Source of the DNA: Mariniflexile gromovii
GTDB taxonomy: Bacteria; Bacteroidota; Bacteroidia; Flavobacteriales; Flavobacteriaceae
NCBI RefSeq assembly: GCF_017814435.1
Contig: NZ_JAGJCB010000016.1
Span: 19,418 to 83,417, forward strand
Direction: 5' to 3'
DNA: 64,000 nucleotides
Of the stretch, positions 33,629 to 42,800 are shown in pieces. The position numbers and the translations under genes were made by a program. The notes under the pieces are model-generated. The model did not search any database, was not told where the DNA came from, and was given only the letters and a program-made list of their open reading frames with translations. Each line of letters opens with the position of its first letter. Position 1 is the stretch's first letter.

Positions 33629-34273
33629 TTAATATTGATTATGTAGAACAATAAATTCTTTTGTATCCATTATTTTGACACCGATATTTGATAATTCTTG
33701 TAAGCCTTTCTCATAGACCTGAGAAGTTGCATCTTTTAAAAAGATAATTTTATAGTCTCTTTCGCTGGCCTCATACATACTTGTTCTGGGGCAATTTGGA
33801 AAGTTACAGCCACAAAACACTAAGGTATTGATGTTGTTATTTTGCAGATGTTCATTTAACTTTGTGTTATAAAATGCACCCCATCTGGATTTATAGATTA
33901 TCCATTCATGGTGGCCTATTTTTTGAGTTTCGTTCTTTAATAAAAGTTCAAAATCTATGTTTATGTCAGTTTGAGGTAAAACCTCTTCAACTATTTGAGC
34001 ACCGGGAGTATTGGGTATAGCAATTTCTTTCCCTTCCAGTATCATTTTTTTTCTGCACAAATCTACATTTGAAGCGTCTTTATTATAGATTCTAATGATA
34101 TGGTATATAGGTCGTTTTAATTTGCGATAAAGCGCTACAAGGTCTTTGATTTTTGGAATTACATTTATGGTTCCTTTTATTTCAGCTGTTGCGTTGGGAA
34201 TGGTGAAATCGTTTTGAATGTCTATAATAATTAATGCGCTTTTTTCTAATATTGGTTTTGTATATTCATCCAT
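33629..34273 (-). CDS. Isochorismatase-family hydrolase
   Basis: D18 in LIIIDIQNDF, a Lys in IIYKSRWGAF and the nucleophile in CNFPNCPRTSM mark the cysteine hydrolase triad. The 214-aa length is normal. Compared with the gene at 24592 it belongs to a different subgroup. The DinB gene begins 1 base from its stop, so they are co-translated. Possible substrate: an amide or isochorismate-like compound. Confidence 0.88.
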   Translation of the reverse strand: MDEYTKPILEKSALIIIDIQNDFTIPNATAEIKGTINVIPKIKDLVALYRKLKRPIYHIIRIYNKDASNVDLCRKKMILEGKEIAIPNTPGAQIVEEVLPQTDINIDFELLLKNETQKIGHHEWIIYKSRWGAFYNTKLNEHLQNNNINTLVFCGCNFPNCPRTSMYEASERDYKIIFLKDATSQVYEKGLQELSNIGVKIMDTKEFIVLHNQY

Positions 34274-34483
34274 AATTCAAAAAATTAAAATTAATATCGT
34301 TCTTATTTATCTTCTATTTTATCAATAAAAGTATTTGCTAGCCTTCTGTAATTAATATTGCTTTATTCATATGTAGGTGTTTATTGTTATTTAATGGTTG
34401 TATGTAATTAGTATACCTTCATTTGTGTATGTGACTGAATTTTGATTATGTTCATTTCATAATTGCATTTTTTAATATGTAGA

Positions 34484-35296
34484 TTATAAACTCAAAAGGT
34501 TATTTAGTTCGTTGGAACTAATTGATTTCTGTGCATAACTAAAATTCTTGGTTTGACTTATTTGTTTTATAGTATCAACAAAGGAGGTCATTGCATTTCT
34601 ATATAAAGAAGCTCCAAGACTGATTCTTTTAACTCCTAATTTTGATAAATCCTCATAGTTAAGAAGGCTACCTTTTATGCCTATCAACACATTTAAAGGT
34701 TTATCTATTTCGTAAAGAATAGACTGAACTTCCTCTATGGTTTGAATACCTGGAGCAAACAAAACATCGGCACCTGCATTTTGATATGCCTGTAACCGTT
34801 TTATAGTATCTTTTAAGTCTTGGTTACCGATGATATAATTATCTGATCGGGCAGTAAGCGTGAATGGAAAATCTAGACTTTTTACAGCTTCGACAGCAGC
34901 AGTGATACGCTCAGTAGATAATTCGATTGAATAGGCACTGTTTCCATTTACATCTTCAATGGATGCACCTACTATACCGGTTGTAACTGATAATTTAATC
35001 GTCTCGAAAATCTTTTTTGGATTTTTATAAAAACCGTTTCCTAAGTCGGCAGAAACAGGTAAATCGGTTGCTGACACGATTTTTTGTAAATGTGTTAAAA
35101 TATCATTTATAGGTACTGAATTGTCATAAGCACCCTCCGAAAAAGCGTGTGCAGCACTTGATGTAGCCAAAGCTTTAAAACCAAAGTAGGTTAAAATTTT
35201 AGCAGATGCCACATCCCAAGGATTTGGTATTATAAAAGTAGACGTATCGTTGTGTATTTTTTTAAATAGTTCAGCTTTTTCATTTTGGCTTTTCAT
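34484..35296 (-). CDS. Isocitrate lyase/PEP mutase-family enzyme
   Basis: It follows the PEP mutase/ICL pattern: IIPNPWDVASAKILTYFGFK at 18-37, VSADLGNGFYKNP, GASIEDVNGN (the Mg-binding acid pair) and FTLTARSDNYI. Family members of this length (270 aa) are often oxaloacetate decarboxylases or methylisocitrate-lyase-like enzymes; the cysteine of true lyases (KKCGH) is absent, which argues against lyase activity. It is first after TetR 2, with an operator (35383-35396) just upstream. Confidence 0.85.
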   Translation of the reverse strand: MKSQNEKAELFKKIHNDTSTFIIPNPWDVASAKILTYFGFKALATSSAAHAFSEGAYDNSVPINDILTHLQKIVSATDLPVSADLGNGFYKNPKKIFETIKLSVTTGIVGASIEDVNGNSAYSIELSTERITAAVEAVKSLDFPFTLTARSDNYIIGNQDLKDTIKRLQAYQNAGADVLFAPGIQTIEEVQSILYEIDKPLNVLIGIKGSLLNYEDLSKLGVKRISLGASLYRNAMTSFVDTIKQISQTKNFSYAQKSISSNELNNLLSL

Positions 35297-35382
35297 AACT
35301 AGATATTTAAATAGTTGATTTTTATTTATAAGGGATAGATAAATTTTATAATTTTTTGTAGCTGTTTTTATCTATGTAAAAT

Positions 35383-35396
35383 AAACCAATCGGTCT
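35383..35396. promoter_or_regulatory. TetR-type operator before the PEP-mutase-like gene
   Basis: AAACCAATCGGTCT (AGACCGATTGGTTT on the other strand) lies between the TetR 2 stop and the next start. Its twin is at 36055-36068. Confidence 0.6.
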
Positions 35397-35414
35397 TTTT
35401 TAAAGTAAATTTTT

Positions 35415-36005
35415 TTAGTTTTTTAAATTTAAAATGATTTTTTCCAAGAATTCCATTGCTATTTTTAATTCTGTATTCCTACTTGTTACCTTTGCTTGCA
35501 TAAATGCACCTTCAATCATAGAAATCATAATTACTGCTGTTTCTGTAGGGTCTGTATCTTCATTTATTTCTTTCCTTGCAATGCCTCTTTTTATCTGATT
35601 TTCTATAGAATTTTTCCAAAAGTCCAATGCTTTAATGGCTTTATCTTTCAATTTTGGATGTGTATCGTCAGCTTCAGTAGATGTGTTTAAAATGGGACAA
35701 CCAGCCTGTAAATATGAGTATTTGAAATAGTTTTTATAAGTGGTAGGATATACTAACAACCTTTCAATTGAGTTGTCAGTAGCTAAAATTCTTGTCTTCA
35801 TATGTTCATTAACCTTATTATGATTAAAGTCAAAAGCAGCTAAAGCAACTTCATCTTTGTTTTCAAAATTGCCATAAATACAACCCTTTGAAAGTCCGGT
35901 TGCACTCATGATATCACTCATTGAAGTACCAGCATAACCTTTTGTATTGAAAACTGGTGCTGTTTTCTCTACTATAAATTGTCTGGTGTTTTCTGACTTT
36001 GACAT
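35415..36005 (-). CDS. TetR-family regulator, module 2
   Basis: MSKSENTRQFIVEKTAPVFN and the HTH MSDIMSATGLSKGCIYGNF (about 29-47) make this a close relative of the TetR at 28770; the ligand domain has CPILNTSTEADDTHPKL in the same place. It sits between two operators, 36055-36068 upstream and 35383-35396 downstream, so it probably represses itself and the PEP-mutase/isochorismatase operon. The integrase lies directly upstream. Confidence 0.9.
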   Translation of the reverse strand: MSKSENTRQFIVEKTAPVFNTKGYAGTSMSDIMSATGLSKGCIYGNFENKDEVALAAFDFNHNKVNEHMKTRILATDNSIERLLVYPTTYKNYFKYSYLQAGCPILNTSTEADDTHPKLKDKAIKALDFWKNSIENQIKRGIARKEINEDTDPTETAVIMISMIEGAFMQAKVTSRNTELKIAMEFLEKIILNLKN

Positions 36006-36054
36006 TATTTGTTAAGTGTAAATGATTATAAAACAATACAAAACTAATCAAAAT

Positions 36055-36068
36055 AAACCAAACGGTCT
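36055..36068. promoter_or_regulatory. TetR-type operator before TetR gene 2
   Basis: AAACCAAACGGTCT, 50 bases upstream of the TetR start; differs from the copy at 35383 in one position. Confidence 0.6.
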
Positions 36069-36107
36069 ATTTTTAAATTAAAATATTTTTGGAGCAAATA
36101 TGTGATA

Positions 36108-37360
36108 CTAATTTGCTTTCTTTTCAATTTTCTCTTTTATAAGAAATTTGTCTCTCAAAGCCTTCATATCATCACTCACTTTTCTATCTAAGACTTTTGC
36201 ATAATGTTGTGTAGTTCTTAAATTTTTATGTCCAAGCATTTTGCTAACGCTTTCAATTGGAACCCCATTAGTAAGCGTTACCGTTGTTGCAAAAGTGTGT
36301 CGAGCAATATGGAAGGTTAGTTCTTTTTCAATTTCACAAACCCCGGCTATTTCTTTTAGATAAGCATTCATCTTTTGATTGGATAGAATAGGTAGGAGTT
36401 TATTTTCATTGATGCACTGTGGATGATTTTCGTATTTATCGATTATCATTTTCGTTACTGGAAGAATTGGAATTTTTGAACAGATTCTGTTTTCTGTCTG
36501 TGTGTAAATATCCATTTCTCTCCATCAATTCCGTAGCTTATATGTGACTTTGTTAAGTTTTTGACATCTATGTATGCCAAACCAGTAAAACAGCTAAATA
36601 GAAATATATCGCGAACTAATGAAAGTCTTTCAGTTTTAAAATCTTTTTCAATGATAGATTGAATTTCAGTTTCAGTAAGATAAACACGTTCTACTTCTTT
36701 AACTTTAGACTTATAGTTTGCAAATGGATTTTTATCTAGCCAGTCATTGGCCAAACATATCTTTATTATTTTATTGAAGTTCTTGATGTATTTAACAGCT
36801 GTGTTATTAGAACATTTTCTAACGCTGCGTAACCAGAATTCATAATCGGTAATAAAAGCATGATCAATCTTGGAAATATCAATGTCTAAAATATTGTATT
36901 TCCATTGCATGAATTCAATGGTATGTTTCAAAGAAGTGGTGTAACGTTCTAATGTACCTGGTGCATATTCTTTACCAACTAATTCTTTGATTTTGTTGTT
37001 GTGGTCTTGAAAGATGGGTACTAACATTCTTTGACGCTCTTCATTACCAAGCAATTTATTTTTAAAGTTTTCAATTGATAAAGTTTCATTACGGTGGAGT
37101 AGTTCCATTTGAGCATCTAAAACTTTTGATTTCATTAAATCAAGGTAGCTATTGATTGAACGTGCTTCTTCGGTCATGCCTTTCATTTTGGATAGCTCAT
37201 TAGACCATTTGGATTTTTCTACAAACTTTTTGGTACTGAATTCTAACCGTTTTCCATCAACTGTTAATCTTACATAAATTGGAAGTAGTCCGTTTGTATT
37301 GGCTTTTGTGCTTTTGGCATAAAAGTGAAGTGTGATTTTTGTTTTCATTGTGGTGACCAA
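36108..37360 (-). pseudogene. Tyrosine-recombinase integrase, split by a frameshift
   Basis: The first frame (36455-37360) carries the arm-binding domain (KITLHFYAKSTKANTNGLLP), the SAM-like core-binding domain and the start of the catalytic domain (FSCFTGLAYIDVKNLTKSHI, KWIFTHRQKTE). The second frame (36108-36515) continues with [38 protein letters not shown], including the HxxR, GH and Tyr. The break is near 36480, one or two bases lost or gained. The intact protein would be near 410 aa, normal for Bacteroidetes integrases. Adjacent to the 3' end of tRNA-Ser. Confidence 0.88.
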
Positions 37361-37474
37361 TTAATTATTATTCAATTTAATTTTCTAATTGAAATCAAAC
37401 AAGATGTTTGATGAGTGAACAAGCTATTGAACACGTCATTAAACCTCCTGTTTGCAATGCTTTCGAGAATTTAG

Positions 37475-37508
37475 CGAGACCCTAATTTTCGGATTTTCTA
37501 GGGTCTCG
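37475..37508. terminator. Strong hairpin beyond the integrase start
   Basis: CGAGACCCTA (37475-37484) and TAGGGTCTCG (37499-37508) pair perfectly around 14 bases, followed by an AT-rich run. Could end transcription from either side or mark the element end. Confidence 0.55.
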
Positions 37509-37564
37509 ATTTTATCTCGATTTAAATAAGATTAAATGAATAATTTGGTATGTCTGGAAAAGCA

Positions 37565-37598
37565 AAAACCCTGTGAATCATAAGATTTACAGGGTTTT
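37565..37598 (-). terminator. Terminator of tRNA-Ser
   Basis: AAAACCCTGT and ACAGGGTTTT form a 10-base-pair stem 24 bases past the tRNA 3' end, with T-rich sequence after it in the minus direction. Confidence 0.75.
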
Positions 37599-37621
37599 GA
37601 TACCGTTTAGGATTTTTTCAG

Positions 37622-37706
37622 CGGAGAAAGAGGGATTCGAACCCCCGGAGGTGTGACCCTCAACAGTTTTCAAGACTGCCGCATTCGACCACTCTGCCAT
37701 TTCTCC
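37622..37706 (-). tRNA. tRNA-Ser (anticodon UGA)
   Basis: The minus strand folds as a serine tRNA: acceptor GGAGAAA pairing with TTTCTCC, anticodon loop CTTGAAA (UGA), a long variable arm typical of tRNA-Ser (TTGAGGGTCACACCTCC) and the T loop GGGTTCGAATCCC. Discriminator base G. 85 nt, no encoded CCA. Its 3' end faces the integrase, which makes it the likely attachment site. Confidence 0.95.
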
Positions 37707-37865
37707 AGTTTCGGTCTCATCAGGTATTCCCTGAATGCGGGTGCAAATATAGAATCCTTTTTCAATACTTTCAAATAAAATTCTATTTTTTTAAAAATAA
37801 ATTTCAACACGTTTAATATTAGCTTATTTTGTGTCGCATTTCTATAAAATGACAATTCCAAAACG

Positions 37866-37873
37866 TATTTTTG
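37866..37873 (+). promoter_or_regulatory. Putative -7 box of the nitroreductase gene
   Basis: TATTTTTG matches TAnnTTTG, 20 bases before the ATG at 37893. No clear -33 partner. Confidence 0.4.
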
Positions 37874-37892
37874 TCAAAATTAAAATTCAAAA

Positions 37893-38522
37893 ATGAATAT
37901 CATTAAGCAACTTAAATGGCGCTACGCAACTAAAAAATTCGATACAACCAAAAAACTGTCTTCCGAAAAATTAGATATTTTAAAACAAGCTTTCAATTTA
38001 ACGGCAACATCATTCGGTTTACAAACCATCAAAATGGTTGTTGTAGAAAACAAAACCTTAAGACAAGCTTTAGTAGCCCATGCTTACAACCAAAAACAAG
38101 TATTAGATGCCTCACATTTATTGGTAATCTGTATGCAAGACGATATATTGGATACCGATGTGGTTACCTACTACGATAATATCAAAAACATCCGAAACAC
38201 CTCAGAAACCATTTTAAAGCCATACCGGGAAGACCTCGTAAACATGATGCAAAAAATGAGTGTTACCGAACGCCAACAATGGTCCAAAAACCAAGCCTAC
38301 ATAGCCTTGGGCAATTTAATGACCGTTTGCGCCATAGAAGAAATAGATTCCTGCCCCATGGAAGGCTTTATGCCCCACGCCGTCGATAACGTATTACAAT
38401 TAAACAAAATGGGGCTAAAATCTGTATTATTGCTGCCCGTAGGCTACAGAGACGAAACCGATATGTTTGCAGGTTTCAAAAAAGTACGAAAATCAATAAA
38501 CGATGCCGTCATCGAAATATAA
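37893..38522 (+). CDS. Nitroreductase-family NAD(P)H oxidoreductase
   Basis: The N-terminus MNIIKQLKWRYATKKFDTTK with the RYATKKFD FMN-contact motif is typical of NfsB-like nitroreductases; NLTATSFGLQTIKM supplies the next FMN contacts and CPMEGFMP the late one. 209 aa, cytoplasmic flavoenzyme. It begins the conserved part of the window, right after the tRNA, and its codon use is richer in GC than the island genes. Confidence 0.9.
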   Translation: MNIIKQLKWRYATKKFDTTKKLSSEKLDILKQAFNLTATSFGLQTIKMVVVENKTLRQALVAHAYNQKQVLDASHLLVICMQDDILDTDVVTYYDNIKNIRNTSETILKPYREDLVNMMQKMSVTERQQWSKNQAYIALGNLMTVCAIEEIDSCPMEGFMPHAVDNVLQLNKMGLKSVLLLPVGYRDETDMFAGFKKVRKSINDAVIEI

Positions 38523-38537
38523 ATAAAACAAACAATT

Positions 38538-38624
38538 TGGGCGTTACCACAAGGGTCGGGCTTTACGTTGCAATCTTTTTGCTCGTGCCTCACAAAAAGG
38601 ATTTCCACTGCAATCCCTAACGCA
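38538..38624. repeat. GC-rich dispersed repeat with inverted arms
   Basis: The segment begins GGGCGTTACCACAAGGGTCG and ends CAATCCCTAACGC. Inside, TTGCAATCTTTTTG and CAAAAAGGATTT...TGCAA pair. From memory, near-identical elements (GGGCGTTACC...GGGTCGGGC...CCCTAACGC) are scattered in flavobacterial genomes. It sits between two plus-strand genes. Confidence 0.55.
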
Positions 38625-38665
38625 AAGGCAGTTTCAATTAAAATAAAGAACTAAAAATATACAAT

Positions 38666-39871
38666 ATGCCAGGATTCGAATTATTTGGAGATTTAGAAAA
38701 AAAAGAAGTAAACGATGTATTGGAAAACGGCGTACTCATGCGCTACGGTTTCGATGGCATGCGCAACGGCCATTGGAAAGCCAAAGAGCTGGAAAAAGCC
38801 TTAGAAAACACCTTTCAAGTAAACCACGCGCAATTAGTATCAAGTGGTACCGCGGCCATATCAGTAGCATTGGCAGCAGCAGGCGTAGGGGCAGGAGATG
38901 AGGTTATTTTACCAACTTTTACGTTTGTGGCAAGTTTTGAAGCCGTTATGATGCTGGGGGCCATCCCCATTTTGGTAGATATTGATGATACACTTACCCT
39001 TAGCCCACAAGCCGTAGAAAAAGCCATAACCCCAAAAACAAAAGCCATTATGGTCGTGCATATGTGTGGTAGCATGGCAAATATGGATGCACATCAAAAC
39101 ATTTGCAGTAAAAACAATTTGTTGTTGGTTGAAGATGCGTGTCAAGCCATTGGAGCCACTTACAAAGGAAAAGTGTTGGGCAGCCTTGGCGATTTAGGCT
39201 GTTTTTCATTCGATTTCGTTAAAACCATTACCTGCGGAGAAGGCGGTGCGGTGATAACAAACAATAAAGACTATTACATACATTCCGACCATTATAGCGA
39301 TCATGGTCACGACCATGTAGGTAATGATAGAGGTGCAGAATCGCATCCGTTTTTAGGCTACAATTTCAGAATATCAGAGCTTCATGCGGCAGTAGGTTTA
39401 GCCCAAATAAAACGCTTGCCTGAGATTTTAAAAATTCAAAAGAAAAATTATAGCATTTTAAGGGACGCTTTATCACAAATACCTGAAGTAACGTTTAGAA
39501 CCGTTCCCGATGGTGGTGAGGAAAACTACAGTTTTTTAAATTTCTTTCTTCCAGATCTGGAAATAGCGCTTAAAGTTTCCGAAGCGTTTAAAAACCAAGG
39601 CGTAGATGCGTGTTTTCAGTACTATAATAACAATTGGCATTACATTCGTAAATGGGACCATTTAAAAGACTTAAAATCGTTGTTCCCAATTCCAGCAGAA
39701 GTAAAAACCGGATTGGAATATCTTAAAACCAAAGAATTCCCTCAATCCGATCATTTTATTGGTAGAAATATCTCCTGTTTAATAAAACTTTCATGGACAG
39801 AAGAGCAAGTAAATGAACGTGCCAAAAAAATGTTTGAAATTATTAAATCGATTTTATTAAATTCATATTAA
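38666..39871 (+). CDS. DegT/DnrJ/EryC1/StrS-family aminotransferase
   Basis: PLP enzyme of 401 aa: GDEVILPTFTFVASFEAVMM, HMCGSMANMDA, VEDACQAIGATYKG and SFDFVKTITCGEGG, where the lysine forms the Schiff base. The family transfers amino groups to nucleotide-linked keto-sugars or to aminocyclitols. It stands between a repeat element and the large DUF3857 gene with 12 bases to the latter, so the two may be co-transcribed. No sugar pathway genes are near, so the substrate is unknown. Confidence 0.9.
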   Translation: MPGFELFGDLEKKEVNDVLENGVLMRYGFDGMRNGHWKAKELEKALENTFQVNHAQLVSSGTAAISVALAAAGVGAGDEVILPTFTFVASFEAVMMLGAIPILVDIDDTLTLSPQAVEKAITPKTKAIMVVHMCGSMANMDAHQNICSKNNLLLVEDACQAIGATYKGKVLGSLGDLGCFSFDFVKTITCGEGGAVITNNKDYYIHSDHYSDHGHDHVGNDRGAESHPFLGYNFRISELHAAVGLAQIKRLPEILKIQKKNYSILRDALSQIPEVTFRTVPDGGEENYSFLNFFLPDLEIALKVSEAFKNQGVDACFQYYNNNWHYIRKWDHLKDLKSLFPIPAEVKTGLEYLKTKEFPQSDHFIGRNISCLIKLSWTEEQVNERAKKMFEIIKSILLNSY

Positions 39872-39883
39872 ATTTTAAATGAT

Positions 39884-42800
39884 ATGAAAAACCGCTTACT
39901 TATATTTTTATTTGTTGCTTTTAATGCCATTCAACTTAGTTCACAAAACACATACAATAAGTTTTGGGATGCACTTCTTAATAACGATAGGGTTTTGGCT
40001 GAAAAAAATCTAAAATCAGAAAAGAATAAAAATATTGAGTTTCTAATTACCAATGAAATCTTGCGGGAAGAGATGGGTAAGTTTGTAGAACACCCAGAGT
40101 TTACAAAATTGTTTTTAGAACAACCAGATTTTGAAAATTATTTATATGGGTTGTGGAACAAAACTTACTTGTTTGATGTTTATTTGGAAACAGGTTTTAA
40201 TAAAAGAAATAAGGATGTTCTTGAGGCCGTTTCTCAAGTTTCCATCAAAAATCAAGATGTAAAAGATGCTGTAAGTTATTTGAAATCTGTAGTAAGTAGG
40301 GAAAATAACGATTGGGATAATTATTTTGCTTTAAACAACTCCATTCAGGCTATTAAAAATTGGCAATATTGTGGTGTTTTCGAGAATTTAAATAAAAGTG
40401 GATTAGATAGATATTACGAACCGGAATCCATAGCCCATTCTATAACACCTTTTGATGCCAAAAGTAACGGACTCGTTAACTGGTATACACCAAAAAACAA
40501 TAGAGAAGCCTATCAGTTTTTTACTAATCATGAATCTTACGGGGCTGGAGTAAATTATGCACAAACATTTATTTCAGCAAGTGAAGAGCAACGTGCTATT
40601 ATAAGAATTGGTAGTGGATCTTCTTTTAAAGTTTGGCTTAATGACGTTTTGGTTTTTCAGAACAATGAAGATGTTTCTACCGATTTGAATGCTTATAAGG
40701 TTATGGTAACAATACCTAAAGGCGACAATAGATTATTGATTAAGCTAGCTGAAAGTGGTTATGGCAGTTATTTTATAACGAGTATCTTAAATGAAGATGG
40801 TAGCCCCAATACTAATTTATCATACAGTTCAGAATTTAAACCATATAAAACTTCAACTTTAAGTGAAATTAATCCTGAAATAATTGATAATAATTTTGAG
40901 ATTTATTTTAAAAATAAAGTAAAAGAAAACCCAACAAATTTTCTTTATACCTACTGTTTAGTAAATACATATTTAAGAAATTCAAAATATGAAGAAGCTA
41001 AAAATGTTTTAAAGCCCTTTTACACCAAGTATCCTAAAAGTTCATTAATAAGAAAAATGCTGATTCAAGCTTCTTTAATAGAAGGCGACAATACGTCATT
41101 TACGGAACTTAAAAAGAATATGGAATTGGACGACCCCGATTATTATTTACCACTGGTTTACAAAGTTATAGATTTTGGCGAGTTAAGTAGAATGACCGTG
41201 GAAGAGTTAAAAAACTTTTTGGATAAGTTTAAAAAATCAGTAGATAACAAAATGCTCGCTTATATGTCCGACTTTGTATATAATTCAAGGAAGGAAGATA
41301 TGGAAGCATTGAAGCAAAACTTGGATGATTTATTTCAGGTATCTAAAGACAATGTGAAGATGCTATTGCGTTGTGCTCCATTATATGGCTCACTGCTAAA
41401 TGAAGATGATAAAACGGTTAAACTTCTAGAAGAAATAAACTCTAATTATTTTAATTATTCAGGTATTACCACCTTATCAAGATATTACGCTAACAGAAAG
41501 GAAAAGGATAAATCTTTAAAAATACTTTCAAAAGATTTAGATAATTTGGCTTTTGACAATACTTATATCATTCCAATAATTGAAAAACAGCACACTTACC
41601 AAAAGTATTCAGAGTCCTTAGAATATATAAATAAAGGGTTAGAGAATTTTCCGTATTCATTTAAATTAATGGAACTAAAAGGAGATGCACTTTTAAAATT
41701 GGATGATAAAAAGAATGCTTTATTAGCCTATGAAAACTCATTGAAGCATGATGGTTCAAATAGTAGATTGAGAAATAAAATTAGAGATTTAAAAAACGAA
41801 AAAAATGTTTTAAATGAAATTTCTTTTAATGATGCTTACAATTATATAAAATCAAATAGAGGAAAAATTCCAACTAATAATTATGGCTATAATATTTTAA
41901 GGGATGATTCCAATATAGAGTTGTTTACTGAGGGAGGTGGGAAATACCGTTTTATTTACCTGTATGAAGTTACCTCCAATAGTGGTATCGAGTTTTTTAA
42001 AGAATATGATTTAAGTTTATCGGGTAATTATCATATTTCAAAATCTGAAATAGTTAAAACAGATGGTAGCGTTGTGCCTGCCGATAAAAGCGGTTCTAAC
42101 CTGGTGTTTAAAGGACTGTCTATAGGAGACGTTGTTTATATAGATTATGAAAGCTCCTTTTCGAATTCAGGACGTTTTTATAGAGATTATACAGATAGTT
42201 TTATGTTCGATTCGTTTCATCCTGCATTAAAATCTACATTAAAAATTATAACACCCAAAAATCATAAGCTGTTTTACAAAGTGGTAAATGGTAAGTTGGA
42301 TCCACAAATTTCCAAGTTGGACAATTACGACATGTATGAATGGAAAACTGAAAATTTACCAGAAATACCACAAGAGGAATATTATATGCCAAATACGGTA
42401 GATGTTGCTAAATATCTACACATTAGTACCATTCCAAGTTGGAATGATATATCTATGTGGTATTCAGATTTGGTAAGATCTAGCATTGAGGTAGATACAA
42501 GTGTAAAAGATGTTTTTAATACATTGTTTCCAAAAGGTTACAAGCACTTAAATGATGAAGACAAAGCCAAAATCATTTATAATTACATAAAAAATAATTT
42601 CACGTATAGTTATGTAAGTTTTAGGCAAAGTGGCTATGTACCACAGAAACCTTCTAAAACTATTAAAACCAGTTTGGGAGATTGTAAAGACTTTTCAACC
42701 TTATTCGTAACCTTGGCAAACATGGCAGAGCTAAAGGCAAACATGGTACTTGTATTAACATCAGATTATGGAAGAAATGAAATGGTAATGCCCAATACAG

